This document shows, piece by piece, positions 11,470-22,680 of a DNA stretch of 64,000 bases. Within the stretch, counting starts at the first letter, position 1, and each line of letters starts with the position of its first letter. Position numbers and translations under genes: made by a program. This DNA is from Arabidopsis thaliana (Eukaryota > Streptophyta > Magnoliopsida > Brassicales > Brassicaceae), in NCBI RefSeq assembly GCF_000001735.4, contig NC_003075.7:9487001-9551000 (forward strand). Direction: 5' to 3'. Below the pieces are notes generated by a model. The model did not search any database and was not told where the DNA came from. It worked only from the letters and a program-made list of their open reading frames with translations.

Positions 11470-13505
11470 CTAGCTCACTTGAGCTCAGGGTCGTGGTGGA
11501 GGTCGGTGAGTGGGACGGGTGGAAGCTGGTTTGTATGTATGGGGCTGTGGTGGTGGTGCGTTATGTTTTAATCACTGTTTTTTTACTGTGAGTGTAGGAA
11601 ACGCCACGGTAGCAGTGATGCAATTGTTGCTGATGAGGTTGCTATTTAAAAATTTAGTTCCAACACTTTTTTGCTGTTGATAATTCTCTTGTGAAATACA
11701 TTTTTCTTTACCAAATTTATTCATTGATTTAAAGAGAGAAAAATAACCTTTGGTAACATACACGTAGAGAGATATGTGTGTTTCAAAAGACAAGTGTGGA
11801 GAAAGTTTGAACCTTTAACTTGTTTCTTGCGGAATCTCTCACTATCACTCAAAGAAATTTGGATCTCTCGTGTGTTGACTTAGAAAAACGAATGAAGAAG
11901 AAATAGAAAGAGCACACACACACCATTTAACGAGTTCACGTTTCCAAACCGGAAACGCTACATCTCGCCGAGATTGTACTCGGAAATCCACTAGAAAGCT
12001 TGGTTTCGGTTACATAAACCCTAGAGGCGAACTGGACACTCCCAGCCGCCTCACCTAAACCCCCATCTAGCTCTCTTCTTGTTGTCTTTTAGGGTTCAGC
12101 TTGCCTCCTCTTTTATATGCAGGGTTCTCCTCTTTTTCTTCACCCTCGCATGCTCTGTTTTCCCGTACAGGGGAAGAAGACAAACAAAGCTTATGACTGA
12201 AGCAGAAGTTAATTACTCTTCTGTCCCTTGTCTATTTATGAGAAACACAACAGCTGTTTCTAGTGTGTTCTCAACTTCCCTTAGGTGAAACCTTCTTTGT
12301 AGACTAGAGTCTTTGGAAGCTTCTCTTCCCTGTAGAGTATCTTAACACTTAAGGCAAAACTCAACAACAAGACTGTTAAATTTACATCTTTTCAGGAAAG
12401 CGAATTTTTCAAAGAAGCAAAACAGAGAGAAGTAAGAACAGAGTGGTTCTGCTGTTCTGGACATGGAACCATAAAATTTTTCTAGTTGTCAGTACTCCAT
12501 CATCTGCAGGAGAAAATGGCTTGTGTGAAAAACTAAGAAATAGTCTTGTCATTACCAGTATAGTCATGGTCGATCCCACGTTCATTACAAAACAGAGTTG
12601 TAATACGTTTCAGGTTGCCTTAACAATGTGATAAGCTGTGGAGACGGCTAAGGATCCAGGAAAGGAATGTTAACAATGTGAGTTCAGTCAAGGCAGATCT
12701 TTAACTGTTCAGGGTCAGCAGTGAAAGGTGTCGTCCCCATCAGACCACACGTCTATGTTAGGCCCTTGATGCAAAGATCTGAAGCAAATCAATTCAGTCA
12801 AGAACAGCCCCAGAGAATTAGCTTTCCATCCTAGATGTTCTAGTGAGTAGTTCAGGCCTACAACTTTAACTCTTTACGATACAATTAAAGAGTGCAGCGG
12901 CATGGGGGAACAGCAGCGACATGTATTCTCATCGACGTAGGATAGCTGGATGATACTTCATGGTTTGGAAGTGGACCAGACAATGTCTCCTGTAGAAAGT
13001 TTAAAAGCTCTTTCCTTCACCCGAAGGATTGTTCCTTATGCTGGTTACATCTTTGGCCGAAGTTAGGCCAAAAACGCTTCTGCCTTTTGGCTATTGAATC
13101 AGCGGATATGCAAATGTTGCTGATTCTTGTTGTTTTCTGTACCCAAAGTCTGATTTATTCATTGCTAATAAAGAGAAAAACAACCTTTACTAACATAAAC
13201 CTTGACATCTATGTTTTAAAAAAGGCAAGACTATTTTGGGTAGTACCTGAGTTCAAGTAGGTACGCTCCCAAATTCAATGTGGAAATAGATAGATGTATG
13301 GTACAATACAAAACCATGCGAAAGATGTTTTTCCAGAATATGCTAAAGTGTGGCTTTCTGAAACATTTATTCTTTCAGGAAAAGCGAAATGTTCAAAACA
13401 AACGCAGAGTTGGATAATGTAATTAATTATCATTATCATTATCATTATAGTCATAGTCGATCCCAAGTTATCCTAAAACAGAGCAAAACAGAATGATAAG
13501 ATGTT
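11470..13505. other. 3' spacer unit A, downstream of SNC1
   Basis: This non-coding block is closely repeated at about 30640-32172 and 50641-52165, each time just downstream of a TNL with the same kind of terminal exon. Copy A is interrupted by a solo LTR. The short frames in it are not shared between copies, so I see no gene. It ends with the short ATTATC repeats near 13424 and should contain the SNC1 3' UTR. Confidence 0.6.
11795..12366 (-). mobile_element. solo LTR (572 bp) with 5-bp target duplication
   Basis: The paralogous spacer at 30985 reads straight through this point; here 572 bp are inserted, flanked by ACAAG at 11790-11794 and 12367-12371. The ends are TGTGGAG...CTCAACA on the plus strand, i.e. 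TGTTGAG...CTCCACA on the minus strand, imperfect inverted ends. Read on the minus strand it has a TATA box (CATATAAAAGAGG). There is no internal region, so it is a solo LTR left by LTR-LTR recombination. The superfamily is undetermined. Confidence 0.87.
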
Positions 13506-16500
13506 TCAGTTACCAGAAACAGGAAACAAGATAGGAATTCCTTTATCTTGTTCTTCAGTTATCATGTAATCAACACACAAAGCTTCCCCCTCTAGAGATG
13601 TTGATGATGATGGTTCTCCCTGCCCTAACGAAAGCTCCATATTTAGAGCGGCCAATCCTGTGTCCGCTACAATTAGGCCATAGGGTAAGTTGATATCTTC
13701 TTCAGATGTCCCCGATGTCATCTGCATTATAAATCAAACGATAGATTCTATTAAATAGTCTGTCCCTATGGTATTTCGATCCTGGAAAATCAAATCAAAA
13801 GTCAAAAGATACCCGCATCCGCTTCTCGCTTCTCGTAGTCTGTTGGTTGTTCTCTTCTTGAGAGACATACATGAGTCGTACACCGCATTCTTTGATCCTA
13901 TTGGAGCAACAAAACTTAAACTCCACATCGTTGAAATTCAATTTAGATGGAAGATCTTCAGACCGGAACTTGAAGGAACAGAAAAACAGATGATCCGTCT
14001 TACAAAGCTCCAGTTCTGCATCTTTAGAAAATGATTTCTGATACTGTTTGCCATTGAAGCCAACGTTTACCTTCAAGAATGGATAAAAACCCTTGCCCTT
14101 GGAGAGAGGTTCAACCACGACGCAAGCCTTAAATCGCAAGAAATTTTGAGAAAGAGAGCTCTGAGGTACAATGACAGTTAGGGAATCTCCATAAGCTCGA
14201 TACGTGAAATACTTAGGGATTTCTTCACCTGGTAAGGCCACAGGCTTGAAGCATGATCGTAGGATGAGCTCTCGCGCATCTCTATCCAATTTGAAGCAAT
14301 TACGGAAGCTAAAATGTTCCTGGAGGTATGCAACACGATACAACTTATCCCAGATATATTCAATGTTTTCAGATAATGGTACACAAGAAACGTGGTCTTC
14401 CATTGTCGCTACCACAGTTGCATCACTCAACGCCTTGATGACACCTCTACAGTCTGTAAAGTCGGCGAGCTCAAGTCTTGTAAGTCTGAAAATGTTTGGG
14501 GAGATGGTTTTCAACCTCTGGCAACAATACATCATAAGTACAGTGAGCCTCGTGAAATCCTCAATGCAGCAGGGAACTTCTTCAATGGCGGTGTTTTGCA
14601 GATAGAGACATTCGATTCTAGTTGAAATCAGAGGAAAAGTTCTCAGACTTGAGCAACCACTGAGATCGAGGATCATAAGAGATGACAAGTTGACATCGGT
14701 CGGAAGAACCTCCAGCCCTGTGCATTCTTTCATTTCTAACTTCACCAATCTATGAAGATTCCCAATTGTAGAAGGGATTTCTTCAATGGCGGTGTTTTCC
14801 AGATAGAGCCATACAATATTAGTTGAAATCAGAGGAAAAGTTCTCAGACTTGAGCAACCACTGAGATCGAGGATCATAAGAGATGACAAGTTGACATCGA
14901 TCGGAAGAACCTCCAGCCCTGTGCATTCTTTCATTTCAAAGCTCACCAATTTTTGGAGATTTCCTATAGTAGTAGGAAGTGTCACCAAACTTTTGCAATT
15001 GTTGAGTTTCAAATTCTTCAGATTAGTGGCCTTTGAAAGATCTGGAATTTCTTCAATGGCGGTGTTTTCCAGATAGAGCCATTTGATACTCTCTGAAATC
15101 AGAGGAAAACTTCTCAAACTTGAGCAACCACTGAGATCGAGGGTTTCGAGAGATGACAAGTTGACATCGGTCGGAAGAACCTCCAGCCCTGTGCATTTTT
15201 TCATTTCTAACCTCACCAATCTATGAAGATTCCCAATTGTAGAAGGAATTTCTTCAATGGCGGTGTTTTCCAGATAGAGCCATACAATATTAGTTGAAAT
15301 CAGAGGAAAACTTCTCAAACTTGAGCAACCACTGAGATCGAGGGTTTCGAGAGATGACAAGTTGACATCGGTCGGAAGAACCTCCAGCCCTGTGCATTCT
15401 TTCATTTCCAACCTCACCAATCTATGAAGATTCCCAATTGTAGAAGGAAGTGTCACCAAACTTTTGCAGTTGTTGAGTATCAAAGACTCGAGCTTGGTGG
15501 CCTTTGAAAGATCTGGAATTTCTGTCAGGTTTTCAGATTCTGACAGATCCATCCCTTCGAGACTTCCAAGCGACTGAAAAAAACATTGGTATGCTTCAAT
15601 CATTATCGATGATAATCATTTTAATTTTATACTGTATATGTTTAAAATTATAATTAAACATTATTATAAGACATAACCGTGGTAAGACATAACCGTGGAT
15701 CACAAGCCATAATAACAAATTTGGGTATAGTTAATTAGTTATATAACAGAAGGTAAACAAAAATCAGCATAGCATTAACAATGTACCTGGATGCCTTCCC
15801 ATAGCTTCTCATGCTTGTAGCCCCTCACATTGAGAAAAGCGAGTTGTTCTGGGCGAAATTCACAAGGCATACATCTCGTAAGGCAGTCGAGATAATCTAG
15901 TCCAGCAGGGAGATTCTTGTTCCAGAAACAATCTTCTACCACGATCTCATTTCTCCCTTCCGGAAAGTCAACGTCTGAACATCCCATTTTGATTGCTGGA
16001 AAGTTTCTCAAATTCGGGCATCCAGTGAGATTGAGGTACTCGAGAGATTCCAAGTTGAGATCGGTTGGAAAACTCTCTAGCTTTTTGCAATCACTCATAT
16101 CTAAATAGATCAGTTTAGTGGCATTCTGAATCGAGGAAGGAAGTGTCACCAAAGATTTGCATCCAACAAGATCTAATTCCTCGAGGTTTATGGCTAAAGA
16201 AAGATCTGGAATTTCTTTCAAATTGTTGGAATACCTCAAATTCATCTCCTTGAGACTTCCAAGGGGCTGAAAACAAAATATGGAAAAAGAGAATACACAC
16301 GTTCACAAATATACCACAGTTCTGTTCTAAAAACTGACAACTAATAAAATTTAGAATTCGTACCAGAGTTCCTTCCCACAGTTTCTCAAGCTTACTATAC
16401 TTCATTATGAGGTTAACTAGATATTCCGCCTTAAAAGTAGATGGCAAAGACTTCAATGGACAATCATCCCAGTCTAGCAATCTGAGTTTAAGGGGCAAAT

Positions 16501-18455
16501 AAACGAGGCTCTGAGGTAGATCCCCGTAATAACCAATTTCTAGATATTGCAGATTACGCATGCCTTTGAACGATTCTTTATCTATTAATAACGGCCTTGT
16601 CGAAAAATATTCCTCGAATGGCAAACGTATTCCAAGAAGAGTTTCTGTCCCCTGAAAAAAAATCCGAAGAAAACTAATATAATCTTAACAATCGCAACCC
16701 TTTTTAATTTTCTGACACATCAAAGCTACATTTTAATTACGCATGAGGCAACAATTGCTTAAGTTTATCAATCCCCAAATTACGATTATATTAATATAAA
16801 GTCATGCATTCAAACGGAGCTGCGAAAAAAACTTACAGTTTTCTCGGTCACTACTTCATGAATATCTTCAAAATTCGTCAGAAATCGACGTTTTCCAGGA
16901 TTACCCTTGGACTTTGCACGATCAATTTCTCTACCCAATTTCTCTAGCAAATTGTGCATCTCTATATATCCATCCGGTGTAATACGTATGAGGGACTTCT
17001 CAGTCAACATTGTAAACCCAACATTATCTTTAAGTAAATCTTTGACGTAACTGACTTCAAAACCATTGAATAAACACGCGATGTAAAGGAACATATCTTG
17101 ATCTTTTTGATGTAATCTATCGTAGCTGACTCTTAATGTTTTCATAATATCTCCGTTCAAACCATTTCGGAGCCTAGGCATCATCTCCATCCACCATTCT
17201 TTGGTCCTTCCCTTTAAAGACGAACCAAGGACACTAAGACCCAACGGAAGATTACCGGCAAGCTTCGCAACTTCAAATGCTAGTTCCTTAAAATCATCAG
17301 GTGGAGAGTCTTTCCCAAAAGCAGATCGGCATAACATCGTAAGAGCAAGATGTTCAGATGGGAACTCCACCTCATATATAAGGTCAATCTCATGAGCCTT
17401 GAGAAGTTGCCTATCTTGAGTGATCACAATTATTCTGCTTCCAGATCCAAACCATTCAGCTTTTCCCACCAAGGTCTTAAGAAACTCTAGACTATCCACA
17501 TCATCAAGAAGGATAAGAACTTTCTGTTGCTTTAACCTTTGCTCCACCACACCAAAATGCTCTATCTTTATGTCCTTTTGACCTAAGATTTCCGAGAGAA
17601 GTTCTTTTTCCCACCTCAACTTCATGCCAGAGACGTCACTACCGCTGGTGCTTTTATATGTTATGAAAGCGCGATGGTGGAACTGGATAGAGAGTTTACT
17701 GTAAAGAGCTCTTCCTATGGTACTCTTACCAATCCCTGATTGTCCCCAAATCCCGACCATTATTCTAGCTTCCTTGGATTCCAAGCACAATACTGATTTT
17801 ATTGCCTCTATATGATTTTCAATTCCGACTAAGTCGCCAAAATCATCCGATGGTGTCATAGTTTTTCTCAAAACATCCTCGGCAAGCTCTTCAATCATGG
17901 CTGCTTCACTAGGCCTAATAACAATAGTCAACTGTTTCATTAAAGAAGCAACGCAAAACAAAAAAATCACGAAGTCTATTCATTGAAATACCATTTCCGA
18001 AGATCATATCCGGCCATAACTGCAACAGCTGCTAGAGCTTGCTTCCAACTTTGTTTCTCATCCTCTGATTTAGCCTTGCATGTCTCTTCAAAGACCTTTC
18101 CAAATTCGCCGGTCTGTTTTTTAACTTCCGAAGCATCAACGTGGAAGAAAATCGGAATCACCATTTGATTCAAATTCGTATAACACTTGTGAATCTCCAC
18201 CAATTCATTCAGGCACCAGGTGGATGAAGCATAGTTCTTAGAGAAGATAACGATTGCTATTCTCGATTCTTTTATTGCCGATAAAAGCTCCGGGCCGATT
18301 GAGCGGCTCCTCTCGATCTCATCATCTATGAATGTGATTGCTTTGCCCCTGAGCTCCTTGAGAAGATGGCTGAGGAATGAGTCACGGACATCTTCTCCAC
18401 GAAAGCTTGGGAAAACGTCGTATCTCCGGCTGCCAGAAGAAGAAGCTATCTCCAT
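13506..18455 (-). CDS. SNC1: TIR-NB-LRR immune receptor SNC1
   Basis: Exons: 18455-17992 (TIR), 17914-16837 (NB-ARC), 16651-16364, 16266-15787, 15573-13813 (LRRs plus C-JID) and 13721-13506 (acidic terminal exon), in phase throughout: 1428 residues. Removing an internal GT..AG intron of 381 bp (14336-13956) gives 1301, the database length I recall. The TIR catalytic Glu is residue 84 (WCLNEL), P-loop Lys 218, MHN 474-476. Residue 552 is Glu (codon 16540-16538), the site of the published snc1 E552K gain-of-function change, so this is the wild-type form and the ATG choice is supported. SNC1 signals through EDS1/PAD4. The large LRR exon holds four copies of an approximately 67-residue module. 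Upstream in-frame ATGs at 18482 and 18527 are alternatives. Confidence 0.95.
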
Positions 18456-18617
18456 ATCATCATCTTTGGATGTATCCATCATTTCACGGTCGAGCTCGAG
18501 CTCCTTGACAAGATGGCCACGAAACAATTTGCCGAAATTTTCTCCACTGAAGCTCGCGAAAACATTGTATATCCATCTGAGAACATTGTATATCTATCTG
18601 AAGCAAGAAGACGCCAT
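18456..18617 (-). other. SNC1 5' leader with a 7-codon uORF and a decayed TIR duplicate
   Basis: The family start (MASS...) is at ATG 18617 but stops after seven codons (18617-18594). Reading on in the same frame gives [11 protein letters not shown] and then [12 protein letters not shown], clearly a copy of the TIR opening ([12 protein letters not shown]...), running without a stop into MMDTSKDDD and then MEIASSS of SNC1. A 22-24 bp tandem repeat lies at about 18560-18605. Confidence 0.75.
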
Positions 18618-18689
18618 GGCAGAGGATGAGAGAGAAGAGACGAAATTTCTCAAAGGAAAACTCTTTGAAGTATATCAATAATACAACAC

Positions 18690-18960
18690 AGTAACAGAGA
18701 GGAGAAACTTGGTCTTCCTTTCCTCGAAGACTTGTATAGAAGACTTACTATACAAGATATTGTTTTAGTGGTTAAAATCAAATCCCATTACAAGACAATT
18801 GGGACAAATAATACGTAAACTTGGTCTTCCTTTCTTAGAAGACTTGCATAGAAGACTTACTGTACAAGATATTTTTTTAGTGGTTGAAAAATCAAATCCC
18901 TAACAAGATAAGGCCATAATTATGTGATACAGAAACTTCCCCTTCCTTTCCTTGGAAAGC
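18690..18960. repeat. promoter repeat units upstream of SNC1
   Basis: Two clear copies, near 18735 and 18850, of the ATAGAAGACTTACT-TACAAGATAT unit and a third weaker one near 18950. The same unit recurs in the flanks of the TNLs ending at 8700, 38691 and 57340. It lies 230-500 bp upstream of the SNC1 start and may contain promoter elements. Confidence 0.6.
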
Positions 18961-19489
18961 TTCTACTCTATAACGATAAGTCAATTTTGTGGCTATCAGT
19001 CGTCACTGAATTTATCTATGATGATGAGACGTAGCCATTCTACAAGATTTCAAGATAATTTCTAGGCAAAATAGACAGAAACTTCCTCGAGAGCTACTTT
19101 TCCTCTCCACAGATATTTTTGAAGACCCAAAATTTTGTGGCTGTCAGTGGTTCAAGACAGAAACAAGATTTCAATTTATTTTAACAATGTTAAGGTTCAC
19201 TAATATCAAAAGTCTGGTTTTCCTATTCATACTGTACATACATGCATGGAAATTAGGAGAATAATTAGTATATCGATTATGAGGATTATAATTCAACTAA
19301 TAATACAGTGAAAACACTAACAACAAACTATCTAGTTTTCTAGAGCTGTGTGGTGTGGACAGTGGAGAGAATATTTTCATGTAAAGTTTTCTTGTTTACA
19401 TTTACAATTGTAATATTAGTTTAGAGTTTTGGCTTACTGTGTCAGCAACCACTGTAGGCTGCGATTGCATTTGCTGCCGTTTAAGGAGC

Positions 19490-20120
19490 ATTTGGTTTCT
19501 AAGGGTAGGTTTCATGTACTGGATGGAAGAAGTCGTGCTTGAGAGCATCCTCTGCACTGATTCGCCGTCTCGGGTTAACGGTCAAACATCTATCAACGAG
19601 GTCAAGGAGCGACCATGGAATTGCATCTAGAAACTCCATGCGTTTTGGGTTGAGTTCGTACCATTTTCTCAACTCCATCCCTTTCAAGTACCTTGACTTG
19701 TACAATTCCTGAAACAACAACACAAAAATCAACCTGAACTCATCTCTCACGATCATCTATCTAATAATTTTGTCGGTAATTTACATTTTTAAGATATATA
19801 ATGTTTTGGAACACAAAATGCTAACAATGAAAACCCTTTTGTGATATTTGAATCCAAATGCTGGCGGCAAAGAAGAACAGAACATGTATGTTATGTTCAC
19901 ACCAATGCAGTAATCAAATGAATGGAGAGTTTACAAGGGATGAAAGATGAGATTTTACCTCATGTAAAGAGGATTCACGGTTGTGCAGCTTGGCTACTTC
20001 CCATAATTCTTCACTGCCTCGTAGTTGCGCAATGTCCTTTATGTTCCTGGGAATGACAAGGTCGTTGTAAGACGGCAAGAAAGAAGAAAAAAGTGGAACC
20101 GAGTGATGGTGTATTCAGTC
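19490..20120 (-). pseudogene. C-terminal fragment of a CDC7-like protein kinase (copy 2, best preserved)
   Basis: Two exon-like pieces. The first, about 20095-19962, encodes FLPSYNDLVIPRN, LRGSEELWEVAKLH and ends at a GAG/GTAAAATC donor. The second, about 19710-19500, encodes ELYKSRYLKGMELRKW, then FLDAIPWSLLDLVDRC, TVNPRRRISAEDAL and HDFFHPVHETYP before a stop. This is the end of a CDC7-type kinase (subdomains X-XI); the catalytic half is absent. The frame is open, but without the N-lobe it cannot be an active kinase. It sits between SNC1's promoter and the next TNL's 3' end. Confidence 0.72.
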
Positions 20121-21382
20121 AAGTCAGATCTTAACTGTTCAGGGTCACCAGTGAGAGCTTTCCTTCCCATTATGAGGTATAACAAAGTAACTCCCGCAGA
20201 ACACACGTCTTTTTTTAGGTCCTTGGTCCAAAGACCATTCAGCCGAGAACAGCCCTAGAGAATTAGCTTTTCCATCCCATCCTAGATGTGTTAATGAGTA
20301 GCTCAGGGAACAAGATATTTTCATATGGATTTAACTAGTATCAAGGGAAGTGATATATCTGCAGGAAAAATGGCTTGTGTCAAAACATATGAAATCGTCT
20401 TGCCATTATCATTATAGTCATGCTCGGTCCCAAGTTATCCTAAAACAGAGGAAAACCGAATAATAAGATGCTTCAGTTACCAGAACCAGAATTCAAGATA
20501 GGAATTTCTTCATCTTGTTGTTCACTTATCATGGAATCAACACACAAAGATTCCCCCTCCAGAGATGGATAAGAAGAAACTGATGATGCTTCTCCCTGCC
20601 CTAACGAAAGCTCCATATTTAGAGCGGTCAAGCTTGTGTCCGCTACAATTTGGACACAGGGTAAGTTGATATATTCTTCAGATGTTCCCGATGTCATCTG
20701 CATCGTAAACCAAAGGATCGATTCTGTTAAATAGTCTGTCACTAAGGTATTGATCCTGGAAAATATAATAAAACATCAAGAGATAGCTTTGCAATTTTCA
20801 GTTCTAATTATGTCAAAAGGCTTACCCGCATCCGCTTATTGCTTCTCGCAGTCTCTACAACATCACATTTTTCTCGAGACTGTTGGCTGTACTCTGTTTC
20901 AGAGCTTCCATCACTATCATCTGGAAATGGAGACACATTCAAGAGTCGTATACCACATTCTTTTATCCTCTTGGAGCAAGAAAAGTTAAACTCCACATCG
21001 TTGAAAGTCAATTTAGATGGAAGATCTTCAGGCTGGAAGTTGAAGGAACAGAAAACCAGATGATCCGTCTTACACAACCGCAGGTCTGCATCTTTAAAAA
21101 ATGATTTGCAATACAGTGTCCCATTGAAGCCAGCATTTACCTCACAATATGGACCCCAACTCTTGCCCTCAGTTAGAAGGTCAACCACGATGCAAGCCTT
21201 AAAGCAAGAATACTTGAGAAAGAGAGCTCTAAGGTAAAGTGACAGTTAGGGAATCTCCATAAGCTCGATGTTGAAAATACGTTGGCACTTCTCCACCTGG
21301 TAAGGACATAGGCTTGAACAATGACCGTAAGATGAGTTCTCGCGCATCTCCATCCAATTTGCAGCAGTTCTGGAAGAGATAA

Positions 21383-22680
21383 TGAAAGGCCCCGATCCGG
21401 ACTACCTAAGTCCGGACGAGATCTCTCGACCCAAGTCACTAAGTGACTCGACCCAAGTCACTAAGTGACTCGACCCTAACCATTTATGAGGTTCATTCCC
21501 TAGTGTAATCCGTTTCATACAATTCTGTGATTCAATATATGAGACGAATAGAGTAAACAAACAATCGGATACTTTATTAATTAAGTAAAGGATTCGATAC
21601 AACTTATGAGTTTGCATATAAGCTATTACAAGTAATTTAATCGATCCCTAGACTATCCGAAACTATCACCACCCATCATTCCGGCCTTGAGTCTCTCGCG
21701 CCTAAGCCAAGTCCTTCCCACTATCACCATTGGTTCCTGAAAGTCATAGAGCCATAAGTAATTTCATTTACTTAGTCATATGCAAGTCCATGCAATGCTC
21801 CATAGTCCTTACACTACTCGGATCCGCGGAGAGGATTCGGAGAAGGGAAGATCGCGCATAAGTCCGGCCGATTCTCGGTAGGTCAATTAAGACCCGCCGG
21901 TCCTCCGCCGAGCCGCGTCTCCGCCCCAGCCGATCCCTTGCCCGGACCGAGGCTTGTGTAGGTTGCACATGACCCGATTCTACCCAGCCCATTAGTCGTT
22001 CCTTTCAAGGAATCCCGACTCATTTAACGCATTCTAGAATCCTTAGACTCGAGGTCTAGGATTCCTTACCTTCCTTCACGATGTTCGGTCGATCCGACCC
22101 TTCTTCTTCCTTGCCGGCCACAGTCCGCCTACCGATTTCCTCCGATGATTTATTCTCCCGAAAGGGAGAGAGTTTAATGGTGAGTTTCCGGTATTTTCCG
22201 TGTGTTCTGCTGCCTCTAAAGGTCTTGGGCGCCCTCCCTTATATAAGGAGCGAATTGATGCTTCCCGAAGGATCACCTCCGTTCCTTGCACCTTTCCGAA
22301 GAGTTGCATCTCTCGGTCCGTAACTGCTCGCCCTTATCCACCCTTTGGGCGAGCACCCGTTCGACCGTAACCGCCCAAGTAACCGTCCGGGTAACCGCCC
22401 AGCTGGTCAGACAGTCGACCAGCTGCCTCGAGCTCAACCGTCACTCGCCCAGCTGCTCGAGCTGGACTGTCACTCAACCCGAGTAACCGTCACTCCTTCC
22501 AGCTGAGCTTGAGCTTCGGACGAGCTGACCCAGCTGATTCCTTTACGATCCTAGCTTAGCCCGCATGATTTCCCTTTGTCCGAGCTTATGGCCAACTCCT
22601 TCCCACTTGTCCGAGACTCCACCTTCTTTTCTCGGACCAAGTCCCAGCCAACGATCCTATTGAGGATCGCGGGCGTTACA
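21383..22680 (-). repeat. gypsy 3' LTR (1298 bp, complete)
   Basis: On the minus strand it begins TGTAACGCCCGCG after the polypurine tract and ends GGGGCCTTTCA. It is G+C-richer than its surroundings. It contains a duplicated AAGTCACTAAGTGACTCGACCC unit near 21431-21475, present once in the other LTR. Confidence 0.9.

Noticed and set aside
12079-12288. Frame within the solo LTR
   Set aside because: Lies fully inside a non-coding LTR on the strand opposite to its promoter; no domain.
11470-13505. Possible RNase H or reverse-transcriptase remnant in the 3' spacer unit (GGATGATACTTCATGG region)
   Set aside because: Weak resemblance only; frames are broken differently in each of the copies and I could not align a catalytic motif.
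22081-22323. Reading frames repeated in both gypsy LTRs (also 25387-25629, 22286, 25592)
   Set aside because: They are LTR sequence; the repetition comes from the two LTR copies, not from a gene.
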